Numbered from the stretch's first letter, positions 23,019 to 31,690 are shown. The stretch: DNA of 33,146 nt from Quinella sp. 1Q5 (GCA_014764605.1 JACXWG010000016.1:1-33146); one strand, 5' to 3'. A program made the numbers and translations. Notes: a model not told the origin generated them from the letters alone.

Positions 23019-23486
23019 TTATTTCTTGCCTAGCTCCGCGATAACGTCAGCTGTAATTTCCTGTCCGCCGTAGATGACTGCCGCCTTATCGATGACGACT
23101 GCCAAGCCCTTCTTGTCGGCTACCTTCTTGATTGCCGCATTGACTGCATTTTCAATCGGTGCAAGCAGTTCCTGTTGTTTCTGCGCGAGCCGCTGTTGGC
23201 ATTGCATGTAATAATCTGCCTTCTCCTGTTCGTTCATGCCAGCGGATTTCTCATCGAACTCCTTTTTAATGTCAGCAACTGCCGTTTCCATTTGGCTCTG
23301 AAGGTTTTGTACATCAGGGTGAGCCGCCATTGCCTGCTGAAAGTCTATCGTCCCTACACTTGACGAACTCGCCGCCGACGCTATGTTGCCTGTCTGCGTT
23401 AAAGCGATTGCCACGACCGAGCCGATGAATATCACCGCGATTAAGATGCTCACGAGCCTAACTTGTTTCTTTTCCAATTTCATCAT
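23019..23486 (-). CDS. OmpH/Skp-family periplasmic chaperone
   Basis: A 155-residue protein with an N-terminal membrane/signal helix (VSILIAVIFIGSVVAIALTQ) and a full Skp layout: strand-helix VGTIDFQQAMAAHPDV, a helical hairpin (~60-115), then KKGLAVVIDKAAVIYGGQEITADVIAEL. No lipobox; a cleavage near NIASAASS is possible. It is the first gene after the strong promoter at 23,519-23,547 and is followed by a terminator-like hairpin, so it is likely the most expressed gene of the operon. Ribosome site AAGGAG is well placed. Confidence 0.85.
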   Translation of the reverse strand: MMKLEKKQVRLVSILIAVIFIGSVVAIALTQTGNIASAASSSSVGTIDFQQAMAAHPDVQNLQSQMETAVADIKKEFDEKSAGMNEQEKADYYMQCQQRLAQKQQELLAPIENAVNAAIKKVADKKGLAVVIDKAAVIYGGQEITADVIAELGKK

Positions 23487-23518
23487 TATGCAACTCTCCT
23501 TATTTTTTGACGCCGCCG

Positions 23519-23547
23519 ATTATATCAGACACTGCTAACCTTTGCAA
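23519..23547 (-). promoter_or_regulatory. Sigma-70-type promoter for the skp-lpxD operon
   Basis: On the minus strand TTGCAA (23542-23547), exactly 17 bp, then a perfect TATAAT (23519-23524), about 33 bp upstream of the start of the first Skp-like gene. It is the best promoter match noticed in the window. Confidence 0.8.
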
Positions 23548-23667
23548 ATTTTTTAGGACGGTGCCCACGCCCAAACCCTCGCCATAAGCCTTTCCCTCCG
23601 CTTTTTAAGATTGATTGCGCATATCTTACCAGATTAAATTCAGACTTTCAAGCCGCGAAAAAAATTT

Positions 23668-23696
23668 TTGCATGAGCTAATCTTTTCTGCTATCAT
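23668..23696 (+). promoter_or_regulatory. Sigma-70-type promoter for the M48 gene
   Basis: TTGCAT, 17 bp, TATCAT, ending 34 bp before the ATG at 23731. The AGGAGG ribosome site (23715-23720) fits. It is divergent to the skp promoter, about 120 bp away. Confidence 0.65.
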
Positions 23697-23730
23697 GAAG
23701 AAAATTTTTGTTCAGGAGGAAAGATTAATC

Positions 23731-24843
23731 ATGAACTTAAAGAAGAAAATTACTGCGACAGTCGCGGCGGCGGCTTTAGGCGTCTCTTTGACGGTAGGGG
23801 CTCCTGTTGCCTCGGCGGGCACGGCTGAAACTATTATCGGCGTGGGCAGTGTCCTTATCGGTGCTTCTCAACAAAATGCTCAGCTTAATAAAATGATAAG
23901 ACACTACGACGAGTCCGAGCAAGGTCGCCAAGAACTTTTCGACGCCTTTAAGCAAAAATACGGCGTTAGTCAAAACAGCGCGTACAAAGAACAACTCGAT
24001 AAGATTATGGCGAACTTGACCAAAGGCGTCGCGGCGGTTGACCCTACAATCAAAGAGAAGCCGTATATTTACTTTGTCTCCGCGCAGACTTCAGTTAATG
24101 CCGCTTGCTCAATGGGGCATGTCATGATGGTCAACGAGGGCACGTTCAATCAGATTACCAGCGAAGATGAGATTGCCGCGATTGTCGGTCATGAGATGGG
24201 GCACGGGCAAAAAAGTCACGTCGCGAAGGGCAACAAGAAGGTTCTGCAAAAACAAGTCATAGCATCTTTGGCGGGCACGGCTGTTGGTACGGCGATTGGC
24301 GGCGGGCAGTTGACTTCGATTATTGCGGGCTTGGCTTTCAATCAATCGGTTGCGCATGGCTCTAGGAAGTTTGAGACCGAAGCCGACCTCTTGGGCTTTG
24401 ATTACATGACTCACACGAATTACAATCCAGGAGCTTGCGCAGCGGTCATGCAAAAGTTCGTCGAGCTTGAAGGCAATAGCAAGCGTTCGGACTTGGAGAA
24501 AATCTTCTTGCCCAGTGACCACCCCGACAGCGCAAAACGTCGCGATGCATACGTCAAAAAACTTTTCGAGTATAGCGGCAAGCACGTAACCGCTAAGGAC
24601 GGAATCATAACCGTGAACAACAAGACTTTGATAAAGGTTGCGGCGTCCGATACCATGTCCAGTGCGGAGCGTTCCTACTTTGTTCTCGGCAATTTGGCGG
24701 CGGCTTATCATAACGGACAGAATAAAAAAGAAGCGACCGTTCAGAATGGAACCGTCATGTTAGGTAATCAGCCGATTATCGCTCCGCTTGCCGGCGACGA
24801 AGACGCTTACACCATCGCCGAACGTTTGAATTCAATCAAGTAA
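23731..24843 (+). CDS. Secreted M48-family zinc metalloprotease
   Basis: A 370-residue protein with a signal peptide (cut probably after PVASA, residue ~29). HEMGH at residues 154-158 is the zinc site, and ETEADLLGFDYM supplies the third ligand (Glu), as in BepA/LoiP-type M48 enzymes. Following it, FLPSDHPDSAKR is the conserved substrate-side segment. The C-terminal ~75 residues are extra and lack TPR repeats. It would act in the periplasm on misfolded outer-membrane or envelope proteins, which fits its divergent placement beside the Skp operon. ATG at 23731 is chosen from the AGGAGG site and signal peptide. Confidence 0.88.
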   Translation: MNLKKKITATVAAAALGVSLTVGAPVASAGTAETIIGVGSVLIGASQQNAQLNKMIRHYDESEQGRQELFDAFKQKYGVSQNSAYKEQLDKIMANLTKGVAAVDPTIKEKPYIYFVSAQTSVNAACSMGHVMMVNEGTFNQITSEDEIAAIVGHEMGHGQKSHVAKGNKKVLQKQVIASLAGTAVGTAIGGGQLTSIIAGLAFNQSVAHGSRKFETEADLLGFDYMTHTNYNPGACAAVMQKFVELEGNSKRSDLEKIFLPSDHPDSAKRRDAYVKKLFEYSGKHVTAKDGIITVNNKTLIKVAASDTMSSAERSYFVLGNLAAAYHNGQNKKEATVQNGTVMLGNQPIIAPLAGDEDAYTIAERLNSIK

Positions 24844-24857
24844 TCGCAAAAAATTTT

Positions 24858-24895
24858 ATCCCCGCCGCTCTTTGTGAGTGACGAGGATTTTTTTA
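24858..24895. terminator. Terminator between convergent genes
   Basis: ATCCCCG...CGAGGAT forms a stem with one mismatch around a ~17-nt inner part, followed by seven T on the plus strand; an A-rich flank on the other side gives T on the minus strand. It closes the M48 gene, and its 3' end touches the RodZ-like stop at 24,893. Confidence 0.6.
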
Positions 24896-25696
24896 TTGCT
24901 TTGTAAAAGTTTTGTCGACGACATCGCCAACCGCGCCTTGCACACCTAAACTTTTGCCGCCTTGGAAGAACTCAACCGCGCCCGCATTGCCGAGGCGGAA
25001 GGTTATGTTGTCCTTGCCTTCCCACGAAAGAGTTTGCCCGCCTTCTATGACGCCCTCTTGAACAACTGCGCCGTCGACAGTGACGAGTGCCCAGCAACGA
25101 TCATTGAAACGCGCTTGAATCTCAACCTTATCACTCGGCGGCGGAACGGGATTGGCATTGGCAACGGGCGTAGGATTATCAACTGGCTCAGGTTCGACGG
25201 GTTGAACGGGTTGTGTCTGCTGTTGCGGCGGAGGATTGACTGTTGCAACGTCGCCTTCCGAACTAGACAGCCACGACCACAAGCCGCCCGCTATCGCCGC
25301 TATCAAGACCACTGCCGCCACGATTAACTTGTTCGACGAACCTTGCCCTTTGTCTTGGATTGAATAACCTACGGGCTTGCTTTCGGTTTTTGGCTTAGGT
25401 TTCTTTTCGGGCACGGGCGGAGCTTCCTTAGTCTCTTCGGGAGCCTCTGTCGTCGTCTCGCCTGCAAGTTCCGCTAAGTCTTTGGCGAACTCTTTAGCTG
25501 TGGCGTCGGCGTCCATGCCCAGGAACTTCGCGTAGTTTTTGATGAATCCTTTGGTATAAACTGCGCCGGGCAACTTGTCGTACTCTCCCGCCTCGATTGC
25601 TTCTATGTAAGATGCTCGGATACTCGTACCCTGCTCAATGTCTTCGATTTTTAAGTCCTGCCGCTCGCGCTCTTGGCGTAGCGTGTAGCCTACCAT
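24893..25696 (-). CDS. rodZ: RodZ-like protein
   Basis: A 267-residue protein with the RodZ order: an HTH_25 domain (residues ~1-70; TLRQERERQDLKIEDIEQGT, YTKGFIKNYAKFLG), a Pro/Glu/Lys-rich linker, one membrane helix (~123-143) and a periplasmic beta domain at the end (VEIQARFNDRCWALVTVDG, DUF4115). RodZ links MreB to the envelope and sets rod shape. ATG at 25696 is preferred to that at 25705 because GGAG lies 9 bp upstream. It lies 42 bp downstream of alr on the same strand, so the two likely share a transcript. Confidence 0.85.
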   Translation of the reverse strand: MVGYTLRQERERQDLKIEDIEQGTSIRASYIEAIEAGEYDKLPGAVYTKGFIKNYAKFLGMDADATAKEFAKDLAELAGETTTEAPEETKEAPPVPEKKPKPKTESKPVGYSIQDKGQGSSNKLIVAAVVLIAAIAGGLWSWLSSSEGDVATVNPPPQQQTQPVQPVEPEPVDNPTPVANANPVPPPSDKVEIQARFNDRCWALVTVDGAVVQEGVIEGGQTLSWEGKDNITFRLGNAGAVEFFQGGKSLGVQGAVGDVVDKTFTKQ

Positions 25697-25738
25697 ATCT
25701 AACATCTCCTTTCACGGCGCATTATAAACGACTGATTT

Positions 25739-26866
25739 TTAAATTACAAGTAGCCTATCCGATTTAAAAACCCGTGGCACTCGCGCAGAGACTAGGCAGG
25801 TTATTTCGTAGTTAATCGTATTCAAGTGGCGGGCGGCGTCGTCAGCTGTAATCAAATCCGAGCCAAAGAGAATCACTTCATCGCCGAGCTTAACGCCGTC
25901 AAGGTCAGTCACGTCAATCATAGTTTGGTCCATGCAGACGCGTCCGGCAATCGGTGCTAAGCCTTTGCCCTTAACCTCAACATGAAAACCTTTGTAAGCT
26001 CTGATATAACCGTCGGCGTAGCCAATGGGGAGCGTAGCAATCAACGAATCCCGTTCGGCGACAAATTCTCGACCATAGCTGATTGACACACCCGCCGGAA
26101 CTTTTTTAAGATATGCAATATGCGTTACGAGTTTCATAACGGGTTTAAGGTCAATCGTGCGGCGAACTTCTGCGGAAGGATACAGCCCGTAAGTTATGAT
26201 ACCCGACCGCACCATATCGAAATGAGCTTCGGGGATGTCGAGTATCGCGGCGGACTCTGCCAGGTGCAAAAGCTTTATTCTAACGCCCGCCGCCCGAATC
26301 TTAGCCGCCGTTGCTTTGAAGAGTTCGATTTGATGATTGGTGAACGTCCTGTCAGATGAGTCAGCGTCCGCGAAGTGTGAAAACATTCCCTCCAGCTCGA
26401 CGCTCGGCAGACGGGAAATCTTTTCGGCAAGGGCAACCGCTTTATCTGGAGCAATGCCGATACGCCCCATGCCCGTTTCAATCTTCAAATGAACCTTGGC
26501 TGTCTTGTTAAGACGTTCGGCAACGGCGGATAATCTTGCAACTAAGTCGAAGTCGGCGACGGTTTGCGATAAGTCATTGGCGACGACCGAATCAACAGCG
26601 TCATAGGGAATCAAGCCTAGAATCAGAATCGGCAAGCTGAAACCTGCGCGGCGAAGTTCCAAACCTTCCTCGACGGTGGCAACGGCTAGGAAGTCCGCGC
26701 CGCACTCGACAGCAACTTTGGACACCTCAACGGCACCATGCCCATAAGCATTTGCCTTGACAACGGCGCAAAGTTTGGTCGTCGGGTTAATGTGCTGACG
26801 AATCGCCGTTAAGTTATGGCGCAGGGCGTCAAGGTCAATTTCAGCAAGAACATCTCGAAGAATCAT
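25739..26866 (-). CDS. alr: Alanine racemase
   Basis: A 375-residue fold-type III PLP enzyme that makes D-alanine for peptidoglycan. The PLP Lys is in VVKANAYGHG (K37 from this start). ETGMGRIG and the C-terminal-domain Tyr in SISYGREF, then PIGYADGY and GRVCMDQTMIDV, complete the catalytic signature. Length is normal. ATG at 26866 has GGAG 9 bp upstream; the TTG at 26881 would overlap that site. It is divergent from holA with only ~34 bp between starts, so promoters must overlap the opposite coding starts or lie inside them. Confidence 0.95.
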   Translation of the reverse strand: MILRDVLAEIDLDALRHNLTAIRQHINPTTKLCAVVKANAYGHGAVEVSKVAVECGADFLAVATVEEGLELRRAGFSLPILILGLIPYDAVDSVVANDLSQTVADFDLVARLSAVAERLNKTAKVHLKIETGMGRIGIAPDKAVALAEKISRLPSVELEGMFSHFADADSSDRTFTNHQIELFKATAAKIRAAGVRIKLLHLAESAAILDIPEAHFDMVRSGIITYGLYPSAEVRRTIDLKPVMKLVTHIAYLKKVPAGVSISYGREFVAERDSLIATLPIGYADGYIRAYKGFHVEVKGKGLAPIAGRVCMDQTMIDVTDLDGVKLGDEVILFGSDLITADDAARHLNTINYEITCLVSARVPRVFKSDRLLVI

Positions 26867-26900
26867 TTCAAACATCTCCAATCAATTAAGGGGTGATAGC

Positions 26901-27896
26901 GTGAAGTTCAAAGAATTTATGCGTGCGCTCGACGGCGGGATAAAGAACGTCTACTTGCTTTGCGGCGAGGAAACTTTCTTCATCGATAAGGCGCGGGACA
27001 AAATCTTATCGCGGCTCGGCGTCGACAGGACAACGGAGTTAGTAACAATCAACTGTGATACTAAACCTGCCCTAAGCGACATCATCAGCGCGATTGATAG
27101 TGCGCCCTTCTTCGCCGCCCGCAATGTCGTCCTCGTCAAGAACGCCGCTTTCTTCAGCGCGGAGAAAAAATCCGAACGGCTCGAAAACATTCTGCGCGAC
27201 ATGCAACCAACTAACTACGTAATCTTCACGGCTAAGGCGGCGGATAAGCGTCGCAAGCTCTACAAGATTATAACGCAAGTCGGCGGCGTGCTAGAAGCAG
27301 AACCCTTGCGCCCGTGGGAAGTCGATGACTGGTTGAACGATAAACTTAAAGCTTTGGGCAAAGTCATGAGCGGAGAGGCAAGGCGGCATTTCAACGAACG
27401 ACTAGGAATCCTTCCAGAAATTTCGCTGTGGCATCTGGAAAACGAGTTAGACAAGGTCGCACTCAACGTTACGGGCAAGGAGATAACAGCCGCTGACTTA
27501 CGACGCAACATGCTCGCGCCACCAGAGGTCTCGAACTTTGCCTTAACCGACGCTATCGACGAACGCAAGCCCAAGAAGGCTCTTTACCTTTTGAAGTTGC
27601 AAGCCAAAGTTCCAACCAAAATCCCGCTCGTGACGACGCTACTAGCCAATCACGTCCGCCGCCTCCTCCGCGCAAAATTTTTCATGTCTCAAGGTGTCGT
27701 TGGTCGTCGCCTAGGTGAGCCGCTTGAGATAAATCCTTACATTGCCCAAAAGGTCGGAGAGACAGCTAAGGGTTACTCAGAAAAACTCCTGGAAGAAGTC
27801 TTCGTCGAACTGGCGGAGGCTGACTTTAACTTGAAATTCGGACGGGCAGGCGTCGAGGCTTTGGAACGAATCATCCTCAAGCTTTGCCGCAGATAA
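26901..27896 (+). CDS. holA: DNA polymerase III delta subunit
   Basis: A 331-residue clamp-loader subunit. The N-terminal part reads FMRALDGGIKNVYLLCGEE and FFIDKARDKIL, the usual delta start; middle motifs include SAPFFAARNVVLVKN and LRPWEVDDWL, and the C-terminal collar domain SEKLLEEVFVELAEADFNLKFGR. Delta opens the beta clamp during loading. The start is GTG at 26901, with AGGGGTGATAGC upstream. Firmicutes HolA is about 330-345 residues, so it is full length. Confidence 0.93.
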   Translation: MKFKEFMRALDGGIKNVYLLCGEETFFIDKARDKILSRLGVDRTTELVTINCDTKPALSDIISAIDSAPFFAARNVVLVKNAAFFSAEKKSERLENILRDMQPTNYVIFTAKAADKRRKLYKIITQVGGVLEAEPLRPWEVDDWLNDKLKALGKVMSGEARRHFNERLGILPEISLWHLENELDKVALNVTGKEITAADLRRNMLAPPEVSNFALTDAIDERKPKKALYLLKLQAKVPTKIPLVTTLLANHVRRLLRAKFFMSQGVVGRRLGEPLEINPYIAQKVGETAKGYSEKLLEEVFVELAEADFNLKFGRAGVEALERIILKLCRR

Positions 27897-27921
27897 ACTT
27901 ACACGCCGCAGAAAATTTTCC

Positions 27922-27950
27922 TTCACGCGACAAAGCAAATGTAGTAAAAT
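27922..27950 (+). promoter_or_regulatory. Candidate promoter for corA
   Basis: TTCACG, 17 bp, TAAAAT, ending 25 bp before the corA start. The -35 is weak. The gap between holA and corA is 79 bp, so a separate promoter is plausible. Confidence 0.4.
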
Positions 27951-27975
27951 AAATTTAAGGAAGGGGGCGATACCG

Positions 27976-28935
27976 TTGGTTGAAATTTACAAATCGCAGG
28001 AGTCAGGACATTTGGAGAAGTTGACGCTTAAAACGTTGCAGAAGGGCGCGTGGATAAACATTATCGACCCGACGCCCTATGAACTGCGCGAGGTCAGTGC
28101 TTTAACGAACGTCGAACCGGATTTTCTCCGTGCCGCACTAGACGAGGAGGAACGCTCGCATTTGGACGTTGAGGAAGAAGCCATCATGATTCTAACGAAC
28201 GTCCCGATTGTCTACGAGGAAGAGAGCTACGACACGTTGCCGCTTGCAATCATCTTGACTAAGCAATACATCATCACCGTTTGCCTAGAAGAGACGCCCG
28301 TCATGTCGAGTTTCAATCAGCGAACGGCGCGACTTTTTCATACGTACAAGCGCACGCGGTTTTTATTTGAAATCCTGTATCGCTCGGCGACGTTCTATCT
28401 GCGGTACCTTAGGCAAATAAATAAGCTTTCCGACGAAATCGAAGAGCAACTGCGTCGTTCAATGCACAACTCGGATATTCTGCGGCTCATGGAATTGCAA
28501 AAAGGTCTTACGTATTTCAATGCGTCGTTGCGTTCCAATGATGCGGTCTTTGATAAGCTCCTGCGTCTTAGGAACAATCGCACAGTCGAAGGCATTTTGG
28601 AAATTTACGAAGAGGACGAAGACTTGCTAGAAGACGTTATCATTGAGAATAAACAAGCGAGAGAAATGGTTGAGATGTACAGCCAAATTCTCTCGCAGAT
28701 GGCAGATATTTTTTCGTCGATAATCTCGAACAATCAGAACATGGTTATGAAGTTCCTTGCGGCGATGACGATTATAATTGCGGTGCCGACAGTCATTGCT
28801 AGTTTCTTCGGTATGAATGTGCCCGTACCGCTCGCCGAAAACAATTTGGGCTTTATCATAGTCATTGCGATTGCCTTGCTTGCGTCAATCGTTGCGGCAG
28901 TCATTTTTTGGAAAAAGCACATGTTCTGGGGTTAA
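27976..28935 (+). CDS. corA: CorA-family divalent cation transporter
   Basis: A 319-residue member of the CorA/2-TM-GxN family. A long cytoplasmic helical funnel is followed by two C-terminal membrane helices; the selectivity motif GMN is at about residues 279-281 (FFGMNVPV), between them, and a basic end (FWKKHMFWG) stays inside. It moves Mg2+ (or Co2+/Ni2+) down the gradient. The start is TTG at 27976 with AGGAAGGGGGCG upstream; family N-terminus (MVEIYKSQESGHLEKL) supports it. Confidence 0.9.
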   Translation: MVEIYKSQESGHLEKLTLKTLQKGAWINIIDPTPYELREVSALTNVEPDFLRAALDEEERSHLDVEEEAIMILTNVPIVYEEESYDTLPLAIILTKQYIITVCLEETPVMSSFNQRTARLFHTYKRTRFLFEILYRSATFYLRYLRQINKLSDEIEEQLRRSMHNSDILRLMELQKGLTYFNASLRSNDAVFDKLLRLRNNRTVEGILEIYEEDEDLLEDVIIENKQAREMVEMYSQILSQMADIFSSIISNNQNMVMKFLAAMTIIIAVPTVIASFFGMNVPVPLAENNLGFIIVIAIALLASIVAAVIFWKKHMFWG

Positions 28936-28942
28936 AAACGTT

Positions 28943-30397
28943 TTAAGCCTCGTCGACAGCGACGGGGTTTTTTTCTTGTTCAGTAGCCTCGGCGGCGGCT
29001 TTAGCTTCAGCGGCGGCTATCTCTTCGGGCGGACGATAATCCTTGTGCGGCTCCAAACCTCCGAAGCGATACATGAAGACAAATTCCTTAGGCTTGTAGA
29101 TAATGTTGGTCAGCCCGCGAACTTTATATTTAAAGTTGCGTTCGGCGTCTGGGTCGTCCAAATTATCCCGATAAGCTTGCAACAGCTCAACCGCCGTATC
29201 GAAGACCGTAGGCTTGCCCTGCCTTACCTTTTTATAATCAATCAAGTTATTATCAAAGGACATGAACTCGGCAATCGCTACAAACTTTTCCTCCAGCTCA
29301 AGATACTTTTCCAACTTCGCGGCGTCGGCTCCCTGCTCCTTAAGCTTTGCATAGCCGTCAAGCCATTCAAAGAAACTCTTATTGATGTTGTCAATGCGTT
29401 CCTTATTGGCGTAATAGAACTTGAACCGACGAACGACGCCACGAATACTGAAGACAACCATTTCAAGCAACTGGTCGAAGGGCACGCGGTCAACGCCTCT
29501 GAACTCGGATTGCGGATTGAGGGTGTAGTCAAGGAAGTTTGCCCGCTCGCACTGAACTTTCATGCGCTCGGCTTTGAGCTTCAGGTCGTAGAGATTATCA
29601 TTGACAAGCCCCACGCCATGTCCGAACGTCTGGAAAAGTAACTGCTGCTGTTCCGCGAACTTTTGATTTTCTTCGTCCGTGAAGATTTCCTGCGGCTGAT
29701 ACGGCTTGCCAATTTCGCTCATTGCATCCCGCATCTTAGCTAAAGATTCCTTGTTCTTCACTCCGAACGCGTTGAGGAGTTTAAAAGCCCTAGTCATCAG
29801 CTTAGCGACGGACTGCCAATAGCGCACGGGCGAGGAGTCGGGATAATCAAACTTCATGTTATAAAGAATGCCCCACGTGTCCATATTCCACGTCAAGCTC
29901 GGCTTGGGTTTATTCTTGCCATCAGATTCAACGATGCTTCCAAAGTCTTGCGTATAATGCTGAATGAATTCGTTGCCAGCCAAGATTCCTTCAAAGACTA
30001 CAGCTTGCGTCCGCTTTCCCATGTTCGAGACTTTCTCTTCGGAAACCACTTTCGTGGCAGGTTCTTCTTGCTCCGAAGTTTGTTCAGCGGGTTGCGGCGA
30101 TTTAGTCTTCTTCTTTTTCTTTTTGCCGCCAGGTGCAGGTTGAGGTTGTTCGGTCGGTTCGGTGGGTGTTTCTGCGGGCGCGACCTCTTTGACTTCGGGT
30201 TCAGGCTCTGGTTCAGGTTCGGGCGGCGGTGGAGGCGGTGCCATGAACTTTGCCTTCAACATGTTGTAAGTTTCCTCGTTGACTGCACTGAGCCGATTAG
30301 AGACTTTGACTCCCTGTTTGGCAAGGAAGTTCATGATTTCTTTCTCGTCGCACTCGAACTCCTTAGCCATCTGGAAAATTCTTTTCGTTACTGCCAC
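28943..30397 (-). CDS. IF2-N-domain protein with unknown C-terminal domain, 484 aa
   Basis: Residues 1-50 (KRIFQMAKEFECDEKEIMNFLAKQGVKV) match the IF2_N domain found at the front of bacterial IF-2. A Pro/Glu run and a Lys-rich stretch (GGKKKKKKTK) follow, again as in IF-2. Then, instead of the GTPase, comes an unrecognised, mostly helical domain (~residues 140-460; LTWNMDTWGILYNMKFDYP, YWQSVAKLMTRAFKLLNAFG, YYANKERIDNINKSFFEWL). No Walker or GTPase motif is present. Start is GTG (AAGGAG upstream). So it is not infB; it may be a ribosome- or RNA-associated protein. It lies between corA (convergent) and yacP. Confidence 0.75.
   Translation of the reverse strand: MAVTKRIFQMAKEFECDEKEIMNFLAKQGVKVSNRLSAVNEETYNMLKAKFMAPPPPPPEPEPEPEPEVKEVAPAETPTEPTEQPQPAPGGKKKKKKTKSPQPAEQTSEQEEPATKVVSEEKVSNMGKRTQAVVFEGILAGNEFIQHYTQDFGSIVESDGKNKPKPSLTWNMDTWGILYNMKFDYPDSSPVRYWQSVAKLMTRAFKLLNAFGVKNKESLAKMRDAMSEIGKPYQPQEIFTDEENQKFAEQQQLLFQTFGHGVGLVNDNLYDLKLKAERMKVQCERANFLDYTLNPQSEFRGVDRVPFDQLLEMVVFSIRGVVRRFKFYYANKERIDNINKSFFEWLDGYAKLKEQGADAAKLEKYLELEEKFVAIAEFMSFDNNLIDYKKVRQGKPTVFDTAVELLQAYRDNLDDPDAERNFKYKVRGLTNIIYKPKEFVFMYRFGGLEPHKDYRPPEEIAAAEAKAAAEATEQEKNPVAVDEA
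28948..28973 (+). terminator. corA terminator, inside the coding end of the convergent gene
   Basis: CCTCGTCG-ACAG-CGACGGGG makes an 8-bp stem (one T-G pair), followed by seven T. It is 13 bp after the corA stop. The same bases, on the other strand, code the last residues (PVAVDEA) of the IF2-N-domain protein. Confidence 0.8.
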
Positions 30398-30431
30398 AGA
30401 TAATCACACTCCTTAAAGTAAAAAAAATTTG

Positions 30432-30953
30432 TTATTTGCCGCGCCGAAGTTTATCCAACTTAGCGTAAACCTCTGCGCCAATTCTGTCGCCGACTTCATT
30501 GCGCTTAACGGGCAAAGTCACGTTGCCCAGATACTCTTTGCGCAAATGTTGCTTAGCCCGTTTGATTGCCCGATAAAATTCTCGTGAGGGATGACGATAC
30601 GCGCCCGCCCCCAAAATGACAGTCTCAATCGTCGCGTCCGAGCTTACAACGTGAACCTCGCGTCGCTTGCAGACTTCCTCATAACTTAGCCGCTCAATGA
30701 CGCTGTCAGCCGTCTCGCCATAGCCGCTGTAAATCACCCGGAAAAAATCGTCGTAGACCTCAACGCTTTCCTCGTCCTCGCTGCGTGCGGCATCGAAGAC
30801 CAGCGTTATCTCAAATTTCTCGTATGCGCCGTACTCTTGCAGGTTCCGAATCAAGAATTCACGCGCCGTCGCCAAGTCGCTCGTGTTAATCTCTTGCCAA
30901 ACGTGAATCAGATTGTAGCCGTCAACAAGATAATGCGGTCGCTTCTTTGTCAT
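30432..30953 (-). CDS. YacP/Rae1-like NYN-domain ribonuclease
   Basis: A 173-residue PIN-like (NYN) nuclease. Acidic residues expected at the metal site are in YLVDGYNLIH (Asp ~11), VFDAAR (Asp ~56), and VVSSDATIE (Asp ~103). In Bacillus the homologue Rae1 cuts mRNA inside the ribosomal A site. The ATG overlaps the rlmB stop (ATGA), the standard cysS-mrnC-rlmB-yacP order of Firmicutes, so they should be cotranscribed. Here sigH does not follow; the IF2-N-domain gene does. Confidence 0.9.
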   Translation of the reverse strand: MTKKRPHYLVDGYNLIHVWQEINTSDLATAREFLIRNLQEYGAYEKFEITLVFDAARSEDEESVEVYDDFFRVIYSGYGETADSVIERLSYEEVCKRREVHVVSSDATIETVILGAGAYRHPSREFYRAIKRAKQHLRKEYLGNVTLPVKRNEVGDRIGAEVYAKLDKLRRGK

Positions 30954-31690
30954 TGCTTATACCGTCTCTGGAAAAATATTTCGTACATGAGCAACGCTCC
31001 CGCCACCGACGCATTGAGGGAATTAATCTTGCCAACCATCGGAATTCTTATCAGCTCGTCGCAACTCTCCCGCGTCAATCGCCTCATGCCTTTGCCCTCG
31101 TTGCCGATTATCAAGACAAGCCCGCCCGTCAAGTCCGCCTGCTTGAAGTCAAGCTCCGCGTTCATATCGGAGCCGACGACCTTTAAGCCGACCTCGCGTA
31201 GCCGTTTCAATGTTTGGGCTACGTTCGTGACCTGCACGACTTTGACATATTGCGCCGCGCCCGCCGACGTTTTAAAGACCGTCGCATTTAGTTGCACGCT
31301 TCGACGCTTTGGAATTATCACGCCATGTACGCCGACCGCCTCAGCCGTCCGAAGGATTGCTCCAAAGTTTTGCGGGTCTTCCAGCTCGTCCAGCAAGATT
31401 ATGAACGGTGGCTCGTGTTTGCTCTCGGCAAGCTCCAAGACTTCTTCCAGCGTCGAATAATCCGCCGCCGCCGCGTAAGCCGCAACGCCTTGATGTCGTC
31501 CGCCGCACAGCTTGTCGAGCTTGTCACGGCTTGCAAATTCTACAACAACGCCCGCTGTTTTGGCAAGCGCAAATATTTTTTGAATCGAACCGTCCCGACT
31601 GCCCTCCGCGATTAAAATCCTGTTGACGCTGTGTCCTGACTTCAAAAGCTCGGCGACGGCATTGCGACCAAAGATTAAGTTGTCGTCCAA
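30950..31690 (-). CDS. rlmB: 23S rRNA 2'-O-methyltransferase RlmB (TrmH/SpoU family)
   Basis: A 246-residue SPOUT enzyme that methylates a guanosine ribose of 23S rRNA with SAM. The N-terminal substrate-binding domain starts DDNLIFGRNAVAELL. Knot motifs: DPQNFGAILRTAEAVG, then LIIGNEGKGM and IPMVGKINSLNASVAGAL. Length is normal. The start is TTG at 31690, 9 bp after GGAGG. Sequence around it is repeated nearby (see the repeat at 31,660-31,830). Confidence 0.93.
   Translation of the reverse strand: MDDNLIFGRNAVAELLKSGHSVNRILIAEGSRDGSIQKIFALAKTAGVVVEFASRDKLDKLCGGRHQGVAAYAAAADYSTLEEVLELAESKHEPPFIILLDELEDPQNFGAILRTAEAVGVHGVIIPKRRSVQLNATVFKTSAGAAQYVKVVQVTNVAQTLKRLREVGLKVVGSDMNAELDFKQADLTGGLVLIIGNEGKGMRRLTRESCDELIRIPMVGKINSLNASVAGALLMYEIFFQRRYKQ

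Noticed and set aside
24109..24711. 200-codon minus-strand frame inside the M48 gene
   Set aside because: The M48 protease on the plus strand has its zinc motif, signal peptide and promoter; the antisense frame has none.
28943..30397. Annotation as infB (IF-2)
   Set aside because: Only the N-terminal domain and linker are IF-2-like; no G1-G5 GTPase motifs are present.
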